The notes: generated by a model from the letters alone, not told the origin. 64,000 nucleotides of DNA from CAZFBA01 sp964517135 (GCA_964517135.1 CAZFBA010000001.1:1-64000); one strand, 5' to 3'; positions 8,927 to 17,807 are shown, counted from the stretch's first letter. Numbers and translations: made by a program.

Positions 8927-9210
8927 CTAATGGAACCTCTTATTAATTAAGAAATTACTGATTCCAGCAAAAACAGGGAGGGGGTTAAAAGACCTCCTGT
9001 CAATGATAATAGTTTCTTGAATGCCTGAATTGGTATGAAATAAAGACTCTCTCAGGAGTGCACTTAGTGCACTCCTGAAGTTTTGCTGAATATTAGCCTC
9101 TTCTGGTTTCTTTAATACTGCTATAATAAACATTTAGGGTAAAAATTCTTTAAGCCTGAATCAACTAGCTTCTTCAAGCCAGAATGACAGGTTATACATT
9201 TTCTTGACAA
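8927..9210 (-). pseudogene. Degenerate coding remnant inside a dispersed repeat
   Basis: On the minus strand an open stretch of 68 codons (8927-9133) reads FIIAVLKK..EEANIQ near its start and FNPLPVFAGISNFLIN at its end. The first peptide recurs at 38624-38716 and the second at 52541-52605. Sequence similarity with the 38583-38735 copy continues upstream of the ATG, where this copy carries in-frame stops (LKEFLP then TAA, against LKEFLPEK in the other copy). I therefore read it as a decayed copy of a repeated gene or insertion element, not as a living gene. The family is unrecognised. Confidence 0.5.
9052..9078. repeat. Perfect 12-bp inverted repeat within the 9-kb remnant
   Basis: TCAGGAGTGCAC (9052-9063) and GTGCACTCCTGA (9067-9078) are perfect complements across a TTA loop. 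The hairpin lies within the degenerate coding remnant and is missing from the shorter copy at 38583. It could be a secondary insertion or a transcript structure. Confidence 0.7.
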
Positions 9211-9274
9211 AAGAGGTATAAGAGCTTGATTTAATCTTTTTTCTGTTATGACGTTTATTATAGAATTAAACAAT

Positions 9275-9302
9275 AAGAGATAGAGAGGGTTCTCTATCTC
9301 TT
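9275..9302 (-). terminator. Hairpin terminator after the Pro/Gly-tailed pilin gene
   Basis: AAGAGATAGAGA and TCTCTATCTCTT form a perfect 12-bp stem around a 4-base loop, 30 bases beyond the stop of the minus-strand gene at 9332. The downstream minus-strand sequence (ATTGTTTAATT) is only moderately T-rich, so termination is likely but not textbook. Confidence 0.6.
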
Positions 9303-9331
9303 AAAGATATATTGTTTATTTCAGTTATTCA

Positions 9332-9829
9332 TTAATCAGGAGTTTGGCCAACAGTACTTGGAGGATCAAATGAACCCGAGTCACCAAGGTCTGCAGGGTC
9401 ACTGCCAGATGCAATTGGATCACCCCCGCTTGCATCATTACTTCCGCCGCCACCACCCGGGTCACCGGGGTCTACAGGGTCGTTGGCAGATGCAATTGGA
9501 TCATCCCCGGTAATATCTCCAGGACTACCACCACCCGGGTCACCGGGGTCTACAGGCGTAATATTATCACCATCACCGTAACTTACTTTATCTACATCAT
9601 AGTCCTTCCCGCCTTCTCCAGGCAAAACCTCAGGGGTTATCCCTATATTATTTTCTGGCTCTGCTGAACTGACACCAAAGGGTTCAAACGCTTTGAATTT
9701 TAAAGTCGAAAGGTGCAGTGTTTCTGAAACAGTACTGCCAAAAACGGTTAAAATACCTATAGCTGCAATGGCTATTAGTGCAACAAGTATACCTGTTTCA
9801 ATGATAGACATCCCCCTGAATTGTCGCAT
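9332..9829 (-). CDS. Pilin-like protein with Glu at +5 and a Pro/Gly/Asp repeat tail
   Basis: The leader MRQFRG is followed by MSIIETGILVALIAIAAIG: cleavage after Gly6 would leave Glu at +5, the canonical prepilin residue, unlike the four Gln+5 proteins in this window. After the helix (to about residue 33) comes a short linker and then a low-complexity tail rich in Asp, Pro, Gly and Ser with repeated DPGDPGGG and GDPIAS motifs. At DNA level the tail contains a 78-bp tandem repeat (the segment at 9450-9478 recurs at 9528-9556). The start is supported by GGAG at 8-base spacing. Likely an exported, surface-displayed fibre-type protein; the tail is GC-richer than neighbouring genes and prone to length change by slippage. 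Confidence 0.8.
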   Translation of the reverse strand: MRQFRGMSIIETGILVALIAIAAIGILTVFGSTVSETLHLSTLKFKAFEPFGVSSAEPENNIGITPEVLPGEGGKDYDVDKVSYGDGDNITPVDPGDPGGGSPGDITGDDPIASANDPVDPGDPGGGGGSNDASGGDPIASGSDPADLGDSGSFDPPSTVGQTPD

Positions 9830-10018
9830 AAATATTCTCCATACAAAAAATTGCTACTTATAATACATTTATCGTCAAAACAAAATATTTCTGAATCATT
9901 ATTTCTCAAGTGTAACAAAAATTTTTCATATTTATAATGTAACTTTTGTCTTTTTGTGACTAAAGAAATACCTTCGAGATCTCTGAATAATTTAAAAGTT
10001 CATGGGCTTACTAAAACC

Positions 10019-10906
10019 CTATGTGATCATTCTTTGAAGTTTCTCTATCTCTTTTTTAACATCTTCCTGATCCGGTGCATAAGGTGAATACTTAAGATAC
10101 TGTTTATACTCGTTGATAGCTTCTGTGATACGGCCAAGGCTGACAAAGCATACTGCCATATTATGGTGTGCGGTGGGGTTATCAGGTTTTATCTTTTTAC
10201 CTTCTTTAAAGTATTTTAGTGCTTCATTGAACTTATTCATTGAAAAATAAAGATTACCAAGATTTATGATTGTCATATAGTCTTCCGGAGTAAGCTCAAG
10301 AGCTTTTTCATAAGCTTCCAGCGCTTCGACTTTACGCCCTATATGGTGATATACTTTGCCAATAATACTGTATATGTTTGCATCTTCAGGGTGTAATTCA
10401 ATAATTTTCCGGTACTGTTCAATAGCCTTATCATATTCGTGCAGATCTTCATAGAGATTGCCCAGGTAAAAGAAATGCCTTGCATCCTCAGGGTCTTTTT
10501 CGATAGCTATATTGAAATATTCTATTGCTTTATCAAAGCTTCCCATATGAGAATACAATATACCCAGGTGATAAATAGCTTCATAGTCAGAAGGATCTAA
10601 CTCAAAGGTTCTGGTATAATCACTTATAGCGTTTTCAATATCACCTATTTTTTGCAATGTTTCAGCCCTTCGTCTGTAAAAAACAGCATTTTCAGGCTCT
10701 AAAGATATAGCCTGATCGTGGTATGCCATGGCTTCTTCTACTGATCCCATATCAGTATAAGCTTTACCTACATAACTGAAAGCTTCAGCCAGGTGAGGAT
10801 TAATTTCAACAGCATTTTTAAACTCTTCCAGAGCAAGTTCTATCTCAAATTCTTCCAGGTATGAAATACCTCTTAATAAGTGATTATCTGCCATTTTGAT
10901 ATTCAT
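10019..10906 (-). CDS. Tetratricopeptide repeat protein (eight TPRs)
   Basis: Practically the whole 295-aa protein is eight consecutive 34-residue TPRs, each with the usual G-Y/A-P pattern (for example AIEYFNIAIEKDPEDARHFF). There is no signal peptide or membrane helix, so it should be a soluble protein-interaction scaffold. GAGGA precedes the ATG. It follows two other TPR genes on the same strand with a 125-base gap, so it may belong to the same transcription unit or have its own promoter. Partner proteins cannot be inferred. Confidence 0.9.
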   Translation of the reverse strand: MNIKMADNHLLRGISYLEEFEIELALEEFKNAVEINPHLAEAFSYVGKAYTDMGSVEEAMAYHDQAISLEPENAVFYRRRAETLQKIGDIENAISDYTRTFELDPSDYEAIYHLGILYSHMGSFDKAIEYFNIAIEKDPEDARHFFYLGNLYEDLHEYDKAIEQYRKIIELHPEDANIYSIIGKVYHHIGRKVEALEAYEKALELTPEDYMTIINLGNLYFSMNKFNEALKYFKEGKKIKPDNPTAHHNMAVCFVSLGRITEAINEYKQYLKYSPYAPDQEDVKKEIEKLQRMIT

Positions 10907-11031
10907 TATATCCTCACTGATTAACTTTAAAGATAATTATATAAGTATGTTATTTTTAAGACAAATAGTTAAACTGATCTTGCTGATTTTCTTTGCAGAG
11001 CTGACAAAAGATCTTTCAGCAGGTTCAATAT

Positions 11032-11826
11032 TCAAAATTTTTGAGGTTTTTCTTTAGATTTGCTTTCTTTCATTTTTTTTACAGTATCTTTAAGAGATTC
11101 AGCAAGCCCCGGGCAGGCCACAAGAGTATTTCTTGATTTATTATAAAACTCAATCGCCACTTCAAACAATGCCTGGTCTTTATAAAGGTCACCTATACAC
11201 TTATAGATGCTGCATTCAAACTCTTTGCTATCGTTTATATTATTTTGCAGGGCTTTTTTATAATAATCCATAGCAAGATTATATTTACCGTCTTTAGCAT
11301 AGGCCAGACCAAGTTCCTTTAAAGCTACCTTATGAGTGGGGCTAACCTGAACATATTTTTCCATTATGTTAATAATCTTTTTATGGGCTTTTTGTTTTTC
11401 TTCTTTGCAGGTTTGATTGTTATAAATGGTATTGCAATTATATTGTACTTCGTTGTCAATAATATTTACCAGATGAGTATAAAGCGTTTCTTCTATCGGG
11501 TGGTGCTTAATAGATTTAGAAAGGGTTTTTTGAGCTTCTTTCCAGTTTTTTTGCCTGCTTTGAATATTTGCAAGGTTCTGATAAGTAATAATATCTGCGT
11601 CAGGTTTTATGAGAATAGCCTTTTTATAAAGTTCTTCTGCATTAGCAAGATGTTCAAATGCTTTTTGCGGTTCATTATATTCAAGTTTTATTGCCTGTTG
11701 ATATTCGTTAAAAGCTGATTTGCTAACGGCATCATAATCGCCACTGCGCTGATCAATGTATTTTTGACCAAAATGGAGAGCCAGAAATACTATAATAACA
11801 ATACCTATGATAATATATTTTCTCAT
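11032..11826 (-). CDS. Membrane-anchored TPR protein
   Basis: An N-terminal helix (residues about 4-20, YIIIGIVIIVFLALHFG) without an obvious cleavage site anchors a 264-aa protein with several TPR-like units (about 35-245; KAILIKPDADIITYQNLANI, ALKELGLAYAKDGKYNLAMD). A CNTIYNNQTC pair near residue 130 could form a disulphide, which fits an outward-facing domain. It lies 25 bases after the exported TPR gene at 11852 and is probably co-transcribed with it. Function beyond protein binding is unknown. Confidence 0.85.
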   Translation of the reverse strand: MRKYIIIGIVIIVFLALHFGQKYIDQRSGDYDAVSKSAFNEYQQAIKLEYNEPQKAFEHLANAEELYKKAILIKPDADIITYQNLANIQSRQKNWKEAQKTLSKSIKHHPIEETLYTHLVNIIDNEVQYNCNTIYNNQTCKEEKQKAHKKIINIMEKYVQVSPTHKVALKELGLAYAKDGKYNLAMDYYKKALQNNINDSKEFECSIYKCIGDLYKDQALFEVAIEFYNKSRNTLVACPGLAESLKDTVKKMKESKSKEKPQKF

Positions 11827-11851
11827 AATAAATTGTTTTGTCTCCTAAAGG

Positions 11852-12298
11852 TCAGGCTTCTTTTTCCAGCTGTTTAATTTTTTCCCTCAGATCAGGTATA
11901 TTACGGGCCTCAGGGACTTTTTTAAAAAACCTTTTAAATGCTTCAAGGGCTTCTTTTTTTTTCCCTTTTTCTTCATATATCAATCCCAGATTATAATATG
12001 CTTTATAGTATCTAGGGTTATAATCGAGGGCTTTTTGAGTAGCCTTAAGTGCCTTTTCAAGTTCATGAAGCTGTCTGTAAGCTATGCCAAGACCGAGATA
12101 GGCTTCAGAGCAATCGGGTTGCAATTCAATGGTTTGATTAAAAATATCTATTGCCTGATTAAATTGCCCGTCAACGAGTTTAGAATATCCGAGGTTAAAA
12201 TAGTAAGTATAATCAGGCTGTTCTTGCGAGAAACCTGTAGAAATGCTACTAAGGAAAACTATTAAAAAAGTTAAAAAAATAATCGTGATTTTTTTCAT
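11852..12298 (-). CDS. Exported small TPR protein
   Basis: A signal peptide (MKKITIIFLTFLIVFLSS, cleavage near STGFSQ) precedes three TPRs and a short charged C-terminal helix. I place the start at the ATG at 12298, which has AGGA five bases upstream and a clean signal sequence; the longer reading begins with a TTG at 12316. It heads a run of three TPR genes (this one, 11032, 10019), suggesting a periplasmic or surface assembly scaffold. No specific partner is indicated. Confidence 0.85.
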   Translation of the reverse strand: MKKITIIFLTFLIVFLSSISTGFSQEQPDYTYYFNLGYSKLVDGQFNQAIDIFNQTIELQPDCSEAYLGLGIAYRQLHELEKALKATQKALDYNPRYYKAYYNLGLIYEEKGKKKEALEAFKRFFKKVPEARNIPDLREKIKQLEKEA

Positions 12299-13039
12299 TT
12301 TTCCTGTTCTGAGCAAAGGTATTAAATGTAAAAATTTTAAAACAAAAATACTAAAATTACCAAAAAATACACCCGCAGGTTTTAAAAAAAATATTTATAA
12401 TCAACGTCATAAATAATCAGATTCCAGAATATACAGGGCCTAGCTGTCTCAAAAGCAAGAGACAACTATGGTTTCTTATACTAACATTATGTTCATCAGA
12501 ACTAAAGATGTATAAGAACTTTTTTATAGTTTTATTTTTGTATGCTTGATATATAAACTAAATCATTTAAATCTTGCATAAACTCAATAAAAAAATAAGC
12601 TAAAAAAGTTGTAAAGGGTAAAGATTGGAACTATACAAAGAGTTTAAGTCTTTAGGTTAGATTAATCACCATCTTCAATTTATTATGTTGTACACAGTTA
12701 TTGATGTGACAAAATACAAGCTCGACACATCAACAACTATCAATTCAACTGATATTATAGCATTTACAACTACCTGCAAGTCAGCAAAACCTGTTAATAA
12801 TTAGTTACATTATTTGTTTATTACTTTGCCTTCCTCTAGACGCCAGAACCCCCCTTCATAAGAATTTTTAGCCAATTTTAGCTAATACATCACAAAAATG
12901 TTTACAAAACTTTACTTTGAAACCGGGCAATTCGCCTGATGATATCGTGTTTATATAGGTAAGATATCTTTAGTATATACCTTTTTGTTTACCTCCCCGG
13001 AGCACTTACCAGCACAACTTAAAGGATCAATCTCCCCAA
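12299..13039. other. 740-base intergenic region between divergent genes
   Basis: No credible gene is seen. It holds two hairpins: TGTCTC/GAGACA (12445-12464) and a 12-bp stem with one mismatch (12697-12708 with 12726-12737, core TTGATGTG/CACATCAA). It must carry the promoters of the TPR genes (leftward) and of the 938-aa gene (rightward). An untranslated RNA here is possible but unsupported. Confidence 0.5.
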
Positions 13040-15856
13040 ATGAGTATCAATTTTAACAATAGTTTCTATAGTTTCAACAAACCACATGTGGCTCACAGTG
13101 GTTCTAAGTCTGTCAGGGAGAAACAAAAAGATCGATCAATAATCGATTTCAATAATTACAAACCAGAAACCAGCAATATTATTGATGATTTATTTAATAT
13201 AGCAGATACAGAACAAAAACCAGAAGTGAAAGCAACATCAGATAGTCAATCAGCTTATGCAGCATCGAGTTTTGAGACAATAGCAGACAGCTATAACCTT
13301 ACCCCTGGAGAAGTTATGGCTCTTTATAGTCAGTTTGCCCTCCAGGTATCAAACAACGCACCTGAAGCAAAACAACAACTCGATCTAGCTCTCGGTAAAG
13401 CCCTGTTTAAATCTTTTATGCCAGTGGTCACAATGGATTCTCAATCTGCCAGCGCTATTTCAAACTTCAAAACTGCACTTGATGCAAGCTTTACTGAAGA
13501 TGAGATGGTAGAACTGTTCGTCAGGTTCTCCCGTGAGATATCTATCAATTATCCAGAAGCCTGGAATGAGCTTGTTAGCATCCTTAATAATAATATACCA
13601 TCTGCATTTAAGCCCGATATGAAAATGGATTCTCAGGCAGCAATCGCTATCAGCAATTTTAGATCTTCTATCAACCCTGAACTAACCAGAGCAGAGATGA
13701 TTGAGTTATTTGTAAGGTTTTCAAGAGAGATTTCTATTAAATATCCTGATGCCTGGAACGAGCTATCAGGTATTCTGGCTAATTCTATGGCATCTGCCTA
13801 CGTGCCAGACAACACCATGGATAGCCAGTCAAGGCATGCTATATCTAACTTCAGGTCTACTATTAACTCTGAGCTGACAAAAGATGAAATGATTGAGCTT
13901 TTTGTAAGGTTTTCAAGAGAGATATCTGTTAAATTCCCTGATGCCTGGAAAGAGCTTACAGGTGTATTAAATAATAACCTTTCTATTGCCTTTAAACCTG
14001 ATACATCTATGGATAGCTATTCCCAAAAAGCTGTATCAGATTTTAAGACTGCTCTTGACTGTTCTATGACAAAAGATCAGATGATTGAAACATTCATTCG
14101 ATTCTCCAGAATGATATCTGTTAAATATCCTGATGCCTGGAAAGACCTTGAAGGAACACTTGCACAACACATATCCAATGCTTTTAAGCCGGTAACAACC
14201 ATTGATGAAAATTCCAGAGACCTGGCTATAGAGTTTGTAAATAAAGTTGATATTGAAGATCTCTCTACTCAAGAATTAGAAGATCTTTTCGGTGAATATC
14301 TCAAGCAAATATCTTTGAAATTTGTTGATGCAAAGAAAAAAGTCGAATCTGCCTATCAGGGCAATATTCATAAATCTCTTGAACTGGATAAAGACAAGAA
14401 ACAGGAAGAAAATGAATCAACAAATGTCGTAAAAGAATTTAAAAACGTCATTGATGTTGTCAACAGGCTGGATAACAACGCCAGAAACCTGAGTTTTGAG
14501 CTTTCCAGAGCTAACAAAAAAGACGAAATAAACAAAAAAATGAACGAAATTAAAACAGTTGAAACCAGCAAAGAACTGCTTGATATCAACTATAGCAGGG
14601 TCATGACCGATGCCAGAAAAAACCCTGTAACTTTCAACACAGTCAATGACACATATATACAAGATCTTAACATCTCTAAAGACAGCGCAAACGACAGAGA
14701 ACTGCAAGAAATGGAAATGCAGGAACTCACCCGCTGGGATATGCTTAGAGAAATGAGAAGAGAAGAGGTTCTTGATATACTTAATAACCAGAAAAAAGAT
14801 GACCTGACAGAACAACTTATTTCAATACCTAAATTCTTGCTAAAGAGAATTCTACTCAATCAGGTACATGATGAACAATGCAGAATACTTATGTCAAACA
14901 AGTTTCCTGAAAGTATTTTGAGAAAGATACCTGAAGGCAATGCCATAAAACAACTGCCAAAAGCCGAAGATCTGTTGCCTATACTTCTCATGACAGGTCA
15001 GCTTTCAAACGGTCAAACCGGCATGGAACTAATGAAAAACATCATTGCAGGCGACACTAAAACTGAAAGACCTCAAAATGCAACCAGGGCAAGAGAAGAG
15101 ATTGAGCCCTATATGGCTGAAATGATGCTGAATAAACCTGCAAAACTTGCTGAATTAGCACAAACTAATCTTTTTGCCAGTTCTATTAAACCAGACCTCA
15201 CTGATAGCAAAATTAACAAGCTTACTAATGACAACAAAGACCTTATAGGTAAGTTTCTTAACCCTGAAGATACTGATAAAGAAATGTCTGCCGGCAGAAG
15301 AGACAATAAAGTTGATTCTTCTGATGATAACAAGAAGCGTCTACCACGCCTGGAACTGCTTTCAATTGGGCAACTATTGCAACTGGCTAAAGACAAAGTC
15401 TCTGAACTCAGTGATGATGAAGCTAACGATATGTTCAGAGCTAAACGGGGTGGCAATAAGGAAATTTTTGAATTCCTTGATGCGCTTGAAAACGTAGATT
15501 CACTTGCTGGAGCTAAACTTGCAGTCGCTGTACTCTACAATAACCAGCAAGAACTGCTCAAACAGGCTATATTACCCCACATGAATAAAGAAGATATGGT
15601 AAAACTGACCCTCAATTTTGGCAAAGATAAAGATCAGATGGTCAGAGAAATGCCATGGTATGCTATTCAAGACCAGATTAAAGAACTTCCCAAGGCCCAG
15701 ATGGTTGAATCATTCAAGTTACTGCCAAAGTCTGAAACAATAGGTGCTTTTGGTTACTTACCAAGTCAGGTTATAGCAGGTATAGCCTTTGATGCTCTTG
15801 ATAGAAACACTGTTTCAGATAATCTATTCCATAAAAAAGGCTTTGCAGCAGCATAA
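13040..15856 (+). CDS. 938-aa protein with six 64-residue repeats and a helical C-terminal half
   Basis: Not a family I can name. Residues 68-132 (degenerate), 133-196, 197-260, 261-324, 325-388 and 389-452 are repeats of about 64 aa with a core MIELFVRFSREIS and YPDAWNEL, each opening with an MDSQS-like motif. The regular spacing and near identity of repeats 2-5 point to recent internal duplication. The C-terminal half (about 470-938) is charged and helical; stretches such as LPKAQMVESFKLLPKSETIG and ISIPKFLLKRILL resemble the superhelical FliG-N/MgtE-N fold, a hint rather than an assignment. No signal peptide or membrane helix. It stands alone downstream of a long intergenic region. A structural or scaffold role is inference. 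Confidence 0.85.
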   Translation: MSINFNNSFYSFNKPHVAHSGSKSVREKQKDRSIIDFNNYKPETSNIIDDLFNIADTEQKPEVKATSDSQSAYAASSFETIADSYNLTPGEVMALYSQFALQVSNNAPEAKQQLDLALGKALFKSFMPVVTMDSQSASAISNFKTALDASFTEDEMVELFVRFSREISINYPEAWNELVSILNNNIPSAFKPDMKMDSQAAIAISNFRSSINPELTRAEMIELFVRFSREISIKYPDAWNELSGILANSMASAYVPDNTMDSQSRHAISNFRSTINSELTKDEMIELFVRFSREISVKFPDAWKELTGVLNNNLSIAFKPDTSMDSYSQKAVSDFKTALDCSMTKDQMIETFIRFSRMISVKYPDAWKDLEGTLAQHISNAFKPVTTIDENSRDLAIEFVNKVDIEDLSTQELEDLFGEYLKQISLKFVDAKKKVESAYQGNIHKSLELDKDKKQEENESTNVVKEFKNVIDVVNRLDNNARNLSFELSRANKKDEINKKMNEIKTVETSKELLDINYSRVMTDARKNPVTFNTVNDTYIQDLNISKDSANDRELQEMEMQELTRWDMLREMRREEVLDILNNQKKDDLTEQLISIPKFLLKRILLNQVHDEQCRILMSNKFPESILRKIPEGNAIKQLPKAEDLLPILLMTGQLSNGQTGMELMKNIIAGDTKTERPQNATRAREEIEPYMAEMMLNKPAKLAELAQTNLFASSIKPDLTDSKINKLTNDNKDLIGKFLNPEDTDKEMSAGRRDNKVDSSDDNKKRLPRLELLSIGQLLQLAKDKVSELSDDEANDMFRAKRGGNKEIFEFLDALENVDSLAGAKLAVAVLYNNQQELLKQAILPHMNKEDMVKLTLNFGKDKDQMVREMPWYAIQDQIKELPKAQMVESFKLLPKSETIGAFGYLPSQVIAGIAFDALDRNTVSDNLFHKKGFAAA

Positions 15857-15879
15857 ATATGTCATAATGTGCCTGCTTA

Positions 15880-15893
15880 CCTGAGTACTCAGG
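15880..15893. repeat. Perfect 14-bp palindrome
   Basis: CCTGAGTACTCAGG is its own reverse complement, 24 bases after the stop of the 938-aa gene. No T-run follows, so it is not a standard terminator; a protein-binding site or weak hairpin is possible. Confidence 0.4.
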
Positions 15894-16105
15894 GAGACAT
15901 GTGTCTGGTGAATCCATGTTCAGCAATCTTCAAGCAAACTCAGATTATTAGCACTGAAATACAAAACTATAAAGCTCATTCAGAGCATTTATCCTTTTAA
16001 ATTTACAAAAAGAAACCTTTGAGAGAAAAAATAGCTTTTTTAAAATATTTCCCTATAATTTTTAAAAAGTCTTGATGTCATTGGTCAGGAAAATTCGGGG
16101 AAGAG

Positions 16106-16639
16106 ATGATAGGAAGAAGTTTATCAATTTGTATTGAGCGGCCCCGCCTTGTGGCGACCCTGCCAAATGGTAAAGAGATCTATGCTGACCCTCGCACGGG
16201 AGAGCTAACCTCACGTGAATTAGCTTTTGCCAGCTTTGAAGGGCTTAAAAATGAGACAGAAACAAAGGTCTATATTGATCAGCTAAGAAAAAAGCAGCAG
16301 GGAGAAACTGATAATACAAACGTTTTGATTTCTAACAACTCAAACACAACGATAATCAGGGGGCAAAAACCGGCATGCCCTTCAACAAAAAAAGAACCCG
16401 AAACAGATGATCTTTTTGATAGAGAACTTTTAAAGCCTTTAAAACAACCCTGGAGCAAAAAGAAACCTGTTAAAGAAGAACTCAGCGCTCTTCCCTTCCC
16501 GCCATTTGCTATATTCAGAAGTATTAGAAATTTTATAGATAAAAAACAATTCTGGCAGGACGAAGAAGACAGAGAAATGGAGCTGGAACGTGAACAGGGC
16601 CCTGGTTTTCGCAAGAAAAAACTGTTTATACTTGCCTAA
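16106..16639 (+). CDS. Hypothetical soluble protein
   Basis: No family recognised. A GGGGAAGAG ribosome site directly precedes the ATG. The N-terminal ~50 residues look folded (RPRLVATLPNGKEIYADPRTGELTSRELAFASFEGL), followed by a polar, lysine-rich, probably disordered section. A short hydrophobic patch PFPPFAIFRSIRNFI lies near residue 131 and the tail is strongly acidic then basic. No membrane helix. It precedes yraN by 54 bases on the same strand, so they may be co-transcribed. Confidence 0.7.
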   Translation: MIGRSLSICIERPRLVATLPNGKEIYADPRTGELTSRELAFASFEGLKNETETKVYIDQLRKKQQGETDNTNVLISNNSNTTIIRGQKPACPSTKKEPETDDLFDRELLKPLKQPWSKKKPVKEELSALPFPPFAIFRSIRNFIDKKQFWQDEEDREMELEREQGPGFRKKKLFILA

Positions 16640-16693
16640 AAAAACCTCCTGAAAAAAGTTTTTTACCTGACTGATTTGTGGTAAATATCTTTT

Positions 16694-17071
16694 ATGAAAA
16701 AGCATTCAGCAAAATCAGAAATTGCTATCAAAGGCGAAGAGCTAGCTGCATCATATCTTTCAGAGAGAGGATATAAGATAATAGAGCGCAACTGGCGGTT
16801 TTCTCGTCTGGGAGAAATTGACATCATCGCACAAAAACAAAACACCCTTGTTTTTGTAGAAGTCAAAACCCGCACCTCAAGGGCCTGCGGTGATCCTCTT
16901 GAAAGCATTACACCCAGTAAACAACGTCAGATTGCAAAGCTCGTTAATGTTTATATGTTACAAAAACCTGTTTATAACCATTTATTGCAACGGGTTGACG
17001 CCATAAGTGTTATACTTAAAAACTCTCCAGAGGTTGAGCACCTGAAAAATGCTTTTGAGTGTGATTTTTAA
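16694..17071 (+). CDS. yraN: YraN/UPF0102 family endonuclease-like protein
   Basis: 125 aa, the usual length for the family. The restriction-endonuclease-like fold signature is plain: KGEELAASYLSERGYKIIERNWR, then GEIDIIAQ with the acidic residue, and FVEVKTR (the E-x-K motif). The family is nearly universal in bacteria; its physiological role is not settled, though a Holliday-junction or DNA-processing function has been suggested. The gene ends one base before the convergent acpS gene, with no room for a separate terminator. Confidence 0.9.
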   Translation: MKKHSAKSEIAIKGEELAASYLSERGYKIIERNWRFSRLGEIDIIAQKQNTLVFVEVKTRTSRACGDPLESITPSKQRQIAKLVNVYMLQKPVYNHLLQRVDAISVILKNSPEVEHLKNAFECDF

Positions 17072-17473
17072 TTATTCAACAATACCTGTAACAGTTGATA
17101 CTGCATAGTCACCCATATGTGAAACAGATACTTTCCAGTTTATAACTGATTTAGTAGTTGCCAGTTCTTTTGCCCTGCCAGTTAAAACAATATCTATATT
17201 ACTGAGAGAGCCTCTGATAATCTCTACATCCTTCCAGTGGATGCCTTTTGCCCATCCCATTTTTCTAATACCTACGCCCAATGCTTTTGAGACAGCTTCT
17301 TTCGTGGCAAACCTTACGGCCAGTCTTTCATATATCTTAACCCTGCTTGATTTAGCATATGCAATTTCAGCTGGTGTAAAGGTCTTTTCGAGAAACCGGT
17401 CACCAAATTTTTCATAAGCTTTTTGAATTCTGCTTATCTGGCAGATATCTGTTCCTAATAGCAGGTCATTCAT
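17072..17473 (-). CDS. acpS: Holo-[acyl-carrier-protein] synthase
   Basis: Transfers 4'-phosphopantetheine from CoA to a Ser of apo-ACP. At 133 aa it has the family length. GTDICQISRI (metal-binding Asp), FTPAEIAYAKS, RFATKEAVSKALG (catalytic Glu/Lys region) and VSHMGDYAVSTV near the end are diagnostic. It overlaps the upstream unknown gene by 8 bases, which indicates translational coupling. CoA supply is represented elsewhere in the window by panB and panC. Confidence 0.95.
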   Translation of the reverse strand: MNDLLLGTDICQISRIQKAYEKFGDRFLEKTFTPAEIAYAKSSRVKIYERLAVRFATKEAVSKALGVGIRKMGWAKGIHWKDVEIIRGSLSNIDIVLTGRAKELATTKSVINWKVSVSHMGDYAVSTVTGIVE

Positions 17474-17807
17474 TGTCCTGAGTCATATTTTTTAATAAAT
17501 AGAGGTATGTATCGGCGATTTCACGCATTACAATCTGTAGTTCCCTTTCGTTGAGGAGTTTAAGCATTTCTACAGCAGTATGAATCATTTCATCAGAGTC
17601 ATACCATCGTTGTGTTTTGCCCACGTAGTTTTTACCGGCAAAGCCCATAAGTTCATCTGATGTGGTAAAGTTTTCCTGTATTATAACCTGAATAATATCC
17701 ATGGCAAGGTCACTTTTAACATCTTCGGGTGCTTTTTTGAGCAATGTAACTATGCCTTTGAGCTTTGGATCTCTATCATACCATCTCAGGTTTGAGTTTT
17801 CGGTCAT
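17466..17807 (-). CDS. Small hypothetical protein with an internal duplication
   Basis: 113 aa, no membrane segment or signal. The motif LRWYDRDPKLKGIVTLLK at the N terminus reappears as QRWYDSDEMIHTAVEMLK in the second half, so the protein is a two-fold repeat of a helical unit starting with RWYDxD. It is wedged between the permease (whose stop abuts its start) and acpS (8-base overlap), so the three form one transcription unit. No function can be proposed; the coupling to acpS is the only clue. Confidence 0.8.
   Translation of the reverse strand: MTENSNLRWYDRDPKLKGIVTLLKKAPEDVKSDLAMDIIQVIIQENFTTSDELMGFAGKNYVGKTQRWYDSDEMIHTAVEMLKLLNERELQIVMREIADTYLYLLKNMTQDNE

Noticed and set aside
8927..9133. 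68-codon minus-strand frame as a real gene
   Set aside because: It lies in a dispersed repeat; similarity to other copies extends upstream across in-frame stops, so it is better read as a remnant.
9428..9560. CRISPR-like repetition
   Set aside because: The repeats encode the Pro/Gly tail in frame with the pilin gene; there are no unique spacers between constant repeats. No CRISPR array was seen in the window.
15880..15893. Terminator after the 938-aa gene
   Set aside because: The palindrome is perfect but is not followed by a T-run.
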